Source: Didymodactylos carnosus | Lineage: Eukaryota; Rotifera; Eurotatoria; Philodinida; Philodinidae | Assembly (NCBI GenBank): GCA_905250885.1 | Contig: CAJNOQ010001616.1 | Span: 1,984 to 29,919, forward strand | DNA length: 27,936 bases | Direction: 5' to 3' | Part shown: positions 1 through 8,561 of the stretch, one piece after another | Layout of the letters: every line of letters starts with the position of its first letter | Position numbering within the stretch: the stretch's first letter is position 1 | Made by a program: the position numbers and the translations under genes | The notes under the pieces: model-generated | What the model was told of the DNA's origin: nothing | Databases searched by the model: none | The model's input: only the letters and a program-made list of their open reading frames with translations

Positions 1-40
1 AAAAAAAAGCAACCCCGTTGGGAGGCCGGGTAAAAAACCA

Positions 41-68
41 CCCCCCCCCCCCCCTCCCCCCCCCCCCC
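41..68. repeat. Poly-C tract
   Basis: A homopolymeric run of cytosines broken by one T at 55, followed by GCATGC. It is simple sequence with no gene content. Long C runs are also prone to sequencing or assembly error, so its exact length should not be trusted. Confidence 0.9.
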
Positions 69-123
69 GCATGCATACAAAAAGGAGAAAGATTCCTCTC
101 TATTTTCTTTCGCGAAAAACTAT

Positions 124-345
124 CGACGAATTGATGAAAGGATTGGACGAATTGAAGCGAAGAGACGATTGTTTGTTTTCTTGACCTCAGAAAAATTTCT
201 TGTCCTTGATATCAATTCGTATTATACGAATTCATAAAACTAACGGCGAATTGAAGTGAGAAGTATGCGAATGTACGAATTCTATTTACGAATACGTCGG
301 ATATGCTTTGGCATCTACGAATTCATAAATAGAATTTGTAAATTC
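124..345. repeat. Cluster of GACGAATTGA-like motifs
   Basis: The word GACGAATTGA and close variants recur near 125, 146, 226, 244, 277, 287 and 316. Its reverse complement (TCAATTCGTC/ATTCGTCCCT) recurs near the other end of the window at 24680-25290. This suggests a dispersed low-copy satellite or the subterminal repeats of an element. No gene is seen here; the small open frame at 256-486 has no recognisable protein character. Confidence 0.5.
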
Positions 346-357
346 GCATTTTATCGT

Positions 358-1435
358 ATTCCTATTCCAGTTCAGTGGGACTGCTTAGAACTGGAATTGT
401 CAGGAACTGTATGTAAAAACTCGAAGTCTTTTAACAGGACGGTTTTTGAAGCTGAAGTCGATTATGCAACTCATACACTATCCTGACTAAGGGACTACTA
501 TCCCTTTCAATGAACAATGCACTCGGTTGTAAGTTGAATAACTCCGGATAGGAAACAGCTAGATACCTGCGATTTTCAACATTCGAAAGAGAATAATATT
601 TCTGTATACAGAAATATCGAAAACTGATTGGTCGACAACTGACCAATCAGGTGAGCTTTCAGTTGACATGTTGAACACTGCCTAGTGAAAAGGTTCGCCG
701 TTGGATTTGAAATTATAATACAACCATTCGGATAGAGAAAATTGTTCTCTATCGATCTACACAAGGCCCAGCTCGTCAGCTTGTTCTCTTCAGGAACTGT
801 AAGCATTTTCCTGAGTGCCCCGATTTCGATCAGCTGACCTTGGATCACTCCAAAAAACCTCGAAATATGGGTAATCGACCATGCTGAGTCGAGTGGCGAT
901 GTTTATTTTCAGTTTTGAAGCGATTGAAATGATTAAATTGAATATTTCTGAAATTTTTATATTTGCACGCTATGTCGCGCTACGCGGCGTATTGAGTCGA
1001 TATTTCAAAAAAGTTTAATCTAGCAAATTGATTTGCTTCAAAACTGAAAAATAACTTACAACCGAGTGCATTGTTCATTGAAATGGATAGCACTTCTGTG
1101 ATTCATATAACTCATGACAACCTCTGTGAAGTGTGGCTCCACTTAGAGATGCATAAGAAGTTCAAAAATCAGCAGTAAATCATAAGGCTTCGTAGAAATC
1201 GTCAGTGAGTTATATGAATCATACGAGCCGTCCCTTTATAAGTGCCAAAATCGATTACTTATAGTCCATAAATTCCAGCTTCAAAAAGCGTTCCTATTAA
1301 AAGACTTTTGAGTTTTTACCTGCATTTTCTTCAATAGAATTTATAATTTCTTTTGAATTCATTTTGAAATTTTTTTCAAACAGTTCCTAACAGTTCCAGT
1401 TCTTACAGTTAAAAACTGCAACTAGTGCATACCTA
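358..1435. mobile_element. Foldback element, hAT-like family with AACTG-rich arms
   Basis: Long imperfect inverted repeat. The segment 499-536 is the near-exact reverse complement of 1053-1090, and 420-470 matches 1268-1320 inverted. The outer AACTG-rich parts at 375-415 match 1378-1420. The right end, read inward, begins TAGGTATGCACTAGTTGCAG, which resembles the terminus of the well-delimited hAT-type MITE at 6808-7415 (TAGRCATGCAYCAGTTAGCT). The left terminus is eroded, so the left boundary is approximate and no target duplication could be confirmed. There is no coding capacity. Confidence 0.6.
1098..1221. repeat. Nested inverted repeat inside the foldback element
   Basis: About 21 bases at 1098-1119 (TGATTCATATAACTCATGAC) pair with 1200-1221, enclosing about 80 bases. 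It lies just inside the right arm of the larger element and may be an inserted or locally duplicated piece. Confidence 0.6.
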
Positions 1436-1462
1436 AATACAATTTTCGTCTTTCAAAGCACG

Positions 1463-1652
1463 ATTTAAAACTCAAGATGTAGTCTATATTAGATGCTTTG
1501 CAGGTCGGTACAGCTGAAAGTACGATACGTGCAATGAGAATGTCTTAGATCTTCTTACAGAGTTTACCGAAAAACTTCCAAAGCACACATACACATTTTG
1601 AACCACACTCTGATATAAAGCATCTAACATAGACTACATCTTGAATTTTCAA
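1463..1652. repeat. Inverted repeat, about 32-bp arms
   Basis: The arm 1468-1499 is the near-perfect reverse complement of 1617-1650 (shared core GATGTAGTCTATRTTAGATG). The spacer is about 120 bases. It looks like a small palindromic MITE remnant next to the larger foldback element. No target duplication was identified. Confidence 0.6.
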
Positions 1653-1796
1653 AGTGTTTTGAGCTGATTTGAGTGAACCACGAATTTTTTACTTTTGCAA
1701 TAGCCTAAACTGAATTACTTCACGTAGAGTAGAAATTTTACTAGGTTTTCGAGTTTTTAATGAAAAAACCATTGCCGCATGGTTCAACACAGTCAA

Positions 1797-2000
1797 AATT
1801 CCATGTTTCATATAGCTTTAAGCTTCTCCCAAGCCATCTAACACCACCTAAGTTGTTGGCAATCAAGATCTCGCTTAATTCCGATTTTGAAGAGGACACT
1901 ACCTTCCCATGAAATAAGTCAATGGATGTCTATTCTAACTTTTTCCACTATAATCTGCTTTTCTGAAGATTCCCTGGAAAAACAGTTTCAGGAATTCTTT
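1797..2000. repeat. Dispersed repeat related to 8090-8290
   Basis: This stretch resembles the right arm of the foldback at 7720-8295 in the same orientation. Shared pieces are the CTACCTTCCCATGA block after a TTTTGAAGA run, an upstream CCA-rich piece (AAGCCATCTAACACCACCTAA against AAGGCCACCTGAAGTCACCTAA), and a downstream GATTCCCTGGAAAA piece. The open frame at 1887-2153 starts inside it and is most likely repeat-derived rather than a gene. Confidence 0.45.
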
Positions 2001-2159
2001 CAAAACGTTTTCTCTTATGAAAAGATGCGGTCTCCTCATTTGAATGGCCAAAACCGTAGCTTTCTAGCTATTCCTTATCCAAAACTATTGTATTGTATTA
2101 ACGAAGTGCTTGGTACTTTGACGGGGATAGTAGGTGCTGATATTGATGATTAAGATGAA

Positions 2160-3207
2160 CAGAAACGTACGCTATTACATTATGAAGTTCAGTATGATGG
2201 TATTGATTTAGTCAAATGGTTCGAAGCACGAAAGTACACGAGTAAACGAGGGCTCCGGATCTTAATGCGAATTATCTGATTACACACGCAACACACGTGT
2301 CAACGATACTTGTTATTCAACCAAATAAGATATTTTACAGTTGTTTGTATATTTTACTTGATTTCGCAGTTATTGAGTTTATAAGCAATCGTGTTTTGAG
2401 TAACTTTCACCATATAATAAAAGTAAGTGTTACCAGGTAAACACTGAAGATGGTCATCGATTTCTGGAAATGATATTGAGGTTACATCGTTCTCTCACAC
2501 TAATTATTTCTTCTCGAGAAGCTTTCACCATGCTTTTATTCCGTTGTCAGCCATCGTTGAATTTCATCACCTTCAATTACTTTGGTTTAAGCCTGTAATC
2601 TTGAACTAGAAGGAATCGAGAATATAAATTCCCATTATATCATTCTGAAACTTAAACTATCAAAACACAAAATCAATCCTTGCACGAAGCTAGGATCGAA
2701 CACACGAAGTTGATCTTTGCAGACGAACTGCAAAAATCAACCTCGCTGTTCTTTCCTATATTCTGCGCAATGATTGAAGTTGTGCAATGACTCGATTGAA
2801 TTACTTTTCATTTGATCCATCTTAAGGAGGCGGACCCCCCATTTAGATTCTCCTCTAACGCTCCCAATTTGTAAAGGATACTTCGAAGTATATGTCCTGT
2901 AGTTTTCTCAGCTTACTTACATTATTAGCTGAGAAAAACATTAATTACTTAAAAAAATGTTGTTAAATGCACGGGGTTATTATTACAAAATTTCCTATCC
3001 AGTCTCCATTCATCATAAAAACCTGGTTCGTGCCTAGATCGACAGAGAAATGTGTGAAGACTATTTACTACAAGAAAATATGTAAAAATTTTTGCTCTTT
3101 TTTTCCTGTTATTGACTAATTAGTACTAATTAACGTTAATTTACGCTACTCTACCAGCTTCAAGTCCCATTTGTAAAATAACGACTCAACAAAAAGATTC
3201 AAGCAAT
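2160..3207. other. Intergenic stretch, no gene seen
   Basis: No reading frame with protein character was found on either strand. There is a 10-bp perfect stem (TTTCTCAGCT ... AGCTGAGAAA) near 2899-2935 and a longer imperfect hairpin at 2709-2741, which was considered and rejected as a tRNA arm. Confidence 0.6.
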
Positions 3208-3210
3208 ACC

Positions 3211-3503
3211 TTATCTGGCAGAGAAATTTCATGGACTACAAAACAGGCTACCTTAGAAATTTTACAATTCATTTCTGACTGCTGACCAGGTCTGGTTTCT
3301 TTCTCCACTAAAGAATTGATCAGGCTTTATGAGCGCTTGAGTTTTTTCACACCTACCTCAAAATCACCGACAGCTGTAGGATCTTATCAAAAAAAAAAGA
3401 AGATTCATTATTTTATAATATTTTATATTTTTTATTATTTTTTATTTAAGATTTTGGTTCTGTAATTTTATTTAGATGAAAAAAACAGTTCTCTGCCAGA
3501 TAA
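3211..3503. mobile_element. Small TIR element (MITE-like)
   Basis: The 15-mer TTATCTGGCAGAGAA at 3211-3225 has its exact reverse complement at 3489-3503, delimiting a 293-bp AT-rich segment without coding capacity. The size and perfect short terminal repeats fit a MITE. The right end abuts a microsatellite, and no target duplication is evident, so the call is tentative. Confidence 0.4.
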
Positions 3504-3506
3504 AAA

Positions 3507-3538
3507 AGAAAGAAAGAAAGAAAGAAAAAAAGAAAGAA
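3507..3538. repeat. (GAAA)n microsatellite
   Basis: Tandem GAAA/AAAG units directly after the right inverted repeat of the small element. Simple sequence only. The stretch from here to the gene at 3958 holds no other supported feature. Confidence 0.85.
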
Positions 3539-3924
3539 TATTCCTGATCGAGATATAATTTCAAACTGTATCCCGTCCGAGATATAAAAAAAAGTTGGCT
3601 GTAAAAAATGATATCCCCATCGGAATATGTCTCCACACTGAATGATGTGTTTTTAAGCTTTGCTCAAGTTAAAACAAAAATTCGAAGCTTCAAATTCGAA
3701 GGTGGACCGTTAGCTTGCCACACCGTATATCGTTTATTTTATTATCAGGATCATTTTTATGAAATTTCAAACAAATACTTCTACAAAAATTTATAAAAAA
3801 ACGTTTGTTAAAAATGGCTTCGACACTTTAACACATACATAGATAGGAAAAAATTAATTTAATAAAACGTTGAAATATAGCAAAACATTCTTATTAGCGT
3901 AACAGAAATGTGTATAATAAAAAG

Positions 3925-3930
3925 TTTATT
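3925..3930 (-). promoter_or_regulatory. Poly(A) signal AATAAA of the fusion-enzyme gene
   Basis: TTTATT on the plus strand reads AATAAA on the minus strand, about 30 bases past the stop codon at 3958-3960. A canonical signal at that spacing supports transcription as a eukaryotic mRNA rather than an unexpressed bacterial insert or contaminant. Confidence 0.65.
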
Positions 3931-3957
3931 TGAATATATTGAATTTTGATAAATCAT

Positions 3958-6084
3958 CTATAAATTATCAGTAAGAACTTGAATAAGTTTAACTGTATCT
4001 ATATTACCTCCAGAAATGACACATACTATTACTTTTTGATTAAATATTGATGAAAAATATTTTAATGCTACTGCAACAGATGTAGCACCAGCACCTTCTG
4101 CCACAACATGATTTCGTTCTACTAATAATTTAAGAGCATGTGAAACATCTTTTAAACTCACTACTAATGATCCATTAAGAATTTGTTTAAGCTTATAAAA
4201 GTTATTTGGAAGCACTTCTTTAGCTCCAATGCCATCAACAAATGAAGGATTATATACTATTTCCGTAGGTTTTCCAGCATTAAGAGAGGCATATAATGGT
4301 GCTGCTGTTTCAACTTCACAAGCATACACTTGTATATTAGGATTTATTGATTTAAGTGCTATACAAATGCCGAGAGTCATTGCACCACCACCATATGGAA
4401 CTAATACGACTAATTTATCTAGTGGAACAGATTTTGGAAGTTGTTGAAGAATTTCTAAAGCTATAGTTCCATTACCTGCCATACAATAAGGATTAGTGCC
4501 TGGTGAAATAAAATAGAGTGATTCATTTTCTTTATATTTTTCATTAATAAATGTATTCCAATATTCATTCATTTCCATAGTAACAAGTTGTACTTGATTA
4601 TTTATTCGTAATATAGCATTTCGTTTTATTTCTGGTGCATGTGATGGAATAATAATTGTACAGGGTATATTTAATTGTTTACAAACATATGCTATACCTT
4701 GTGCAAAATTTCCAGCAGAACATGTGACAACACCTGTTTTTTGAATATGATCAAACATATCTAAATTTTTCTCTTTTATTCCAAGAAGAACATTGGCAGC
4801 TGGTCTAAGCTTGTATGATCCAATTGGTTGTAAATTTTCTAATTTTAAATATATCATATTCGCATAATTTGAATCATTTAATAGTACAAGTGGAGTTTGT
4901 TTACTAATATTTTCTATTGTCTTTTGTGCATTATAAATATGATGTAATTGTGGAAATGGATATATATCTTCAATAACATTTTGTGTACAAATAGAATCAA
5001 CATTAAGAAGTGTATAAAATAAAGTTGAATCAGTATATTTTAATGCATCGGAATAAATTTGTACACATGTCATTAAATCTTCAATTGCTAGTCCAAGTGA
5101 TTTAAATAATATTATATTTGAATTTGTTTTTGGTAAAATCTTTTTTTTAGTTATAATATCGCCAAGTTCACAAAAAATATGTGTTTCTGTTATAATTCCT
5201 TCACTAATTGGAATTAATATATCACCAGCTTCTTTGAGAGCAGACTCTTTATGATCAACTATTAGAATACTATCACGAACAAGATCACTATCAATTTCTC
5301 TAAATGTTGATTTACATGCACCAACAGCAATAATTACTGTATCATGTTTAACCCATTTATGATTTAATATTGGCGTTTGTGAAGATGTTACAGTACATAT
5401 AAGATTTGAAGAATATACTGTTTGTTCAATATTAATAGAATATTTTACATCAATTCTTTTATTTAGTTTATTATCGTTTAATAATTTTTGAATTTCTATT
5501 ACACAATTATTTAATTTTATCTCATTTCGACCTGTTATTATAATGTTTAGAAATAAATTTGTTGATATAAAAGCGTATGCTAGTGCAAGTGTATGCATTC
5601 TAGCTTGTTCACCATTTCCAATAATTGCAATATTCAAATGATGATGATAATTAGTAATATCTAATAAATATTTAGCTGCAACTGCTGAACATGCTGCAGT
5701 TCTTATTGATGTAATTGTTTTTGCATCAAATAAGCCAATAAGATGTCCATTAATTGCTTCAAATAATAAAACTAATCCTAAATGTGTATTTTCACTTGGC
5801 ATATATACAGTAATGATTTTTGTTGCAATAAAAGATTTAAAATCCATATTTAATTGTAATTCGGATAAGTTTGCAAATGATGGCATATATCCTAATATTG
5901 AAATTTGCTTTTCATATGTTTTTGGAATTAATGATTGAGGTACATGTAATGCTGTTCTAACAGGAAATGAAAAATATGTATGATCAATGTTATTTGAAAA
6001 CATTTCAAACATTTTTTCCATTGTTTCAATACATTTATTCATTGGCATTAATTCTTGAATTTGTTTGTGATTAAAAAACTTCAT
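3958..6084 (-). CDS. Fused ornithine cyclodeaminase/mu-crystallin-type reductase + threonine dehydratase-like PLP enzyme
   Basis: A single 708-residue frame without introns. Residues about 1-350 form an ornithine cyclodeaminase/mu-crystallin-type domain: the N-terminal substrate region includes K89 and R128, and the Rossmann loop IIGNGEQARMH (154-164) should bind NAD(P)H. Residues about 395-708 form a fold-type II PLP enzyme of the threonine dehydratase/serine racemase group. It has the Schiff-base lysine K425 in GSYKLRPA, the substrate loop SAGNFAQG (456-463), the phosphate-binding glycines 565-567 and the C-terminal SGGN (691-694). All key PLP motifs are intact. The start ATG is the first in frame; an in-frame stop lies 17 codons upstream (6133-6135). 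There is no targeting peptide, so it is probably cytosolic. The true-cyclodeaminase signature GGDCPGK is replaced by VGACKST (254-260), arguing for imine or ketimine reduction instead. Inferred role: dehydrate a beta-hydroxy amino acid and reduce the resulting imine, as in the BhcB/BhcD and EutB/EutC pairs. Substrate unknown. Confidence 0.93.
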   Translation of the reverse strand: MKFFNHKQIQELMPMNKCIETMEKMFEMFSNNIDHTYFSFPVRTALHVPQSLIPKTYEKQISILGYMPSFANLSELQLNMDFKSFIATKIITVYMPSENTHLGLVLLFEAINGHLIGLFDAKTITSIRTAACSAVAAKYLLDITNYHHHLNIAIIGNGEQARMHTLALAYAFISTNLFLNIIITGRNEIKLNNCVIEIQKLLNDNKLNKRIDVKYSINIEQTVYSSNLICTVTSSQTPILNHKWVKHDTVIIAVGACKSTFREIDSDLVRDSILIVDHKESALKEAGDILIPISEGIITETHIFCELGDIITKKKILPKTNSNIILFKSLGLAIEDLMTCVQIYSDALKYTDSTLFYTLLNVDSICTQNVIEDIYPFPQLHHIYNAQKTIENISKQTPLVLLNDSNYANMIYLKLENLQPIGSYKLRPAANVLLGIKEKNLDMFDHIQKTGVVTCSAGNFAQGIAYVCKQLNIPCTIIIPSHAPEIKRNAILRINNQVQLVTMEMNEYWNTFINEKYKENESLYFISPGTNPYCMAGNGTIALEILQQLPKSVPLDKLVVLVPYGGGAMTLGICIALKSINPNIQVYACEVETAAPLYASLNAGKPTEIVYNPSFVDGIGAKEVLPNNFYKLKQILNGSLVVSLKDVSHALKLLVERNHVVAEGAGATSVAVALKYFSSIFNQKVIVCVISGGNIDTVKLIQVLTDNL

Positions 6085-6799
6085 TTCAATTCTTTTAAGT
6101 ACTTCACTTGACTGATCTTCTAAGCGTATTTGTTATAGTCGTCTCTTAATAAATCATAAATCAAACATTTAAATTCAATGTTGATAGGTAAAATAAAAAA
6201 TAAACTAAGACACACTGAATTTGAAATTTTCACATGGTTAATTTTAATTTATTCATACATCATTCGATAGAGTTTTTGATGCTGAATTCGAATATCATCT
6301 CATTTTTTGTTTCAAACGGAGATCTTTATGAAGAAAAAGTCAAAATATGTGAAGGTGTACAAAATTTTAAAAGGTCTTCTCATTTCGAAAAATTTGAATA
6401 TTTTTTTTCCTATTTATTTTAAAACTCTGAAACGCTCTTTTTCCTATTCAGCATCGAAAATCAATACTGTGTTTTTTGACCTCTCAAGATATAATGTGAC
6501 CAGTCTCAAAAATGCACTTCCACGCATAGCTCCGAATACAACCCCTCATTTTGCAAACCTGTCTCGTTTTTTTCTCTCAAGAGCTGGAGCCTTGACTCCT
6601 GCGTCATTCGATTCGTCTTGATCCATAGAACAAAAATGTAACTCGTTTTTTTTCAAATTTTCTTTCCTCGTTCGGAAAAGTCGATGTTATTGGGGAAAAT
6701 CGAAATTCTCTCCTTAATTCGCAACTTTCTCGATCACAGCTGAACTGTTTCACAATGAAAATATCATATTCGGAATCAGCGTCAAAAACCGAGTCCAAT
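6085..6799. other. Upstream region of the fusion gene, no further gene seen
   Basis: AT-rich 5' flank of the minus-strand gene, followed by sequence with overlapping short open frames (6234-6422, 6307-6621) lacking any recognisable domain. I see no convincing TATA box. The promoter presumably lies in the first few hundred bases, but nothing decisive marks it. Confidence 0.45.
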
Positions 6800-6807
6800 G
6801 ATGGACC

Positions 6808-7415
6808 TAGACATGCACCAGTTAGCTGTAATTGTAAAACTGCTGATAACTGTAACTGTTCATAACTGTAGGCAAATACTCTAAAGTGATTGGGTGGCAC
6901 TTTCGCTTTCTTTCCGAAAAAAAAGAAAAGTAAAAATTGACTTTTCTTTTTTTTTGGAAAAGCAAAGTTTTTACTTTACTTTCCACCCAAAAAAGAAAGA
7001 AAAGTATGATATAACTTTCTTTTGTGTTTTTCTCGATGAAGATTTTATTGCAAAACCAAGCCCATAGTCGTGATCAGCGTCGAAAACTGGATCAGGTGAT
7101 GTTTTTTGCAGGGAAAAAACGTTTTTCGGCAAGTTTTAGCAAAACGCATCACTTGATCCAGTTTTCGACGTTTATCACGACTATGGACTTGATTTTCCAA
7201 TAAAATCTTCATCGAGAAAAACACAAAAGAAAGTTATATCATACTTTTCTTTCTTTTTGGGGGGGAAAGGGAAGCGGGAAAGTAAAAAACTTTCCTTTCC
7301 CAAAAGAAAGAAAAGTCAATTTTTACTTTCCTTTTTTCCTGGGAAAGAGAAAGTGTCATCCCTAGTTATAAAATTTATGACAGTCACAGCTTTACAGCTA
7401 ACTGATGCATGCCTA
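6808..7415. mobile_element. hAT-type foldback MITE with perfect 8-bp target duplication
   Basis: The ends read inward as TAGACATGCACCAGTTAGCT and TAGGCATGCATCAGTTAGCT. The flanks carry an identical 8-bp target duplication, GATGGACC, at 6800-6807 and 7416-7423. The length (8 bp) and the TAG...CTA ends fit the hAT superfamily. Almost the whole element is inverted repeat: 7001-7107 pairs with 7145-7253, and the purine-rich AAAGAAAAGT blocks at 6910-7010 pair with 7245-7345. There is no transposase; the short frames inside (e.g. 7257-7448) are repeat-derived. Confidence 0.88.
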
Positions 7416-7719
7416 GATGGACCTTCTTATTCTACTCAGTTACGTTAGTTTTTTTTTTGAATGTCGGAGAATTACTGAAAATTTTGAAATATGTTTCATT
7501 CGACTCGACTTTTGTCGATAGCTCACACAAATTATTGAAAACAGTCAATTTTTAGTGTCGGAACAGGAAGCTGACACCGGTCTAAATGGACTGCATATTA
7601 GGAAGGCAGTTTTCAATAATCACCCTCACCACATGCTCTACTCGATTTGTAGGCTAGTCCATGCTGTCTAAAAGGAATAAAATACTATGCACTATCCGTT
7701 TCAAAATAGAATGTGTGTG

Positions 7720-8295
7720 ATTGCGAGAGGTTTTCTACACAGATCTCTCGAAAAACGTTTCATTATCCGAAAATTTAACAAAGCAATACGTTAGCGTTTG
7801 TCATGGGAAGATAGCCTTAAATGTTTTCTTCAAAAGAGGAGTCAGTTGGATCTTCATTTTCAGTGGTTCAGACATGATATCGGGTTTTATGAACATTGGT
7901 TGAACGCTGATGAAAACTAACAAAAAAAAGGTACTAAAATCTTATTTTACAAAAAGTTTTCCAGAAATCTTCGTTCAACTAATGTTTATAAAACTTGTGT
8001 TTTACCTTATTCTTGATCTGTTATTCAAAACAAACATTATCATCAAATTCAGCTTGATCCATTACGTATGTTCTACACAACCTCAAGGCCACCTGAAGTC
8101 ACCTAATACCAGTCCTGGGGCTACAAGAAAGCCCGATATCATGCCTAAACCACTGGAAATGAAGATCCAACTGACTCCTCTTTTGAAGATGAGACTTAAG
8201 ACTACCTTCCCATGACAAAAGCTAACATATTGCTTTGTTAAAGTTTCGGATAATGAAACGGTTTTCCAGAGATCCCTCTAGAAAACCTTTGAAGA
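7720..8295. mobile_element. Foldback element, about 170-bp imperfect arms
   Basis: The left arm 7720-7886 is the imperfect reverse complement of 8121-8295, including a shared AAAAGAGGAGTCAGTTGGAT block and the ATGATATCGGG block near the loop. The interior is about 230 bases. The open frames at 7721-7903 and 7910-8215 follow the arms and are not genes. A related single-arm copy lies at 1797-2000. Exact termini and a target duplication were not resolved. Confidence 0.65.
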
Positions 8296-8324
8296 AATCA
8301 TAAAAAAACTTCCATCTTATGTAG

Positions 8325-8514
8325 GTCCACGTCCCAAAGGTCTGCCTGCACAACGATGAAAATCGCAGATCAGTTGCCAGTAAGGCCTCGGAGTTATGCG
8401 AATTGCAATCACACCCATTGTTTTGAAATAGATAGTAGTTACGGCATAGAGAGGACTTCGCAGAACAGAAATTCTGCATCTATTACGCCACGAACTCCTT
8501 GTAATACTTTTGAG
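8325..8514 (+). CDS. Candidate internal or first exon (hypothetical)
   Basis: An open stretch bounded by a possible acceptor (CTTATGTAG|G at 8324/8325) and a consensus donor (GAG|GTGAGT at 8514/8515). It contains an ATG at 8356; from there it encodes 53 residues in phase 0 up to the donor, including YANCNHTHCFE and a Ser/Thr-Pro-rich TPRTP part. It sits in the only non-repeat island between two foldback elements. I recognise no domain, and the opposite strand is also open here (8317-8559), so this may be chance. A putative next exon at about 9901 (M-T-A-A-K-G-L-stop) is too short to support. Confidence 0.2.
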
Positions 8515-8561
8515 GTGAGTTCCCAGAAAACTATTGAGAACTAACTCCAAAACTATCAATC

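Noticed and set aside
2677..2760. tRNA-like sequence on the minus strand (GTGTTCGATCC resembling a T-loop, plus a strong hairpin)
   Set aside because: The T-stem halves do not pair, there is no proper acceptor stem or anticodon arm, and the hairpin is too long for a variable arm.
4229..4447. 72-residue plus-strand open frame
   Set aside because: It lies fully inside the PLP domain of the minus-strand fusion gene and is an antisense shadow.
7910..8215. 101-residue open frame
   Set aside because: It starts in the loop and runs into the right arm of a foldback element; its end is repeat sequence also found at 1797-2000.
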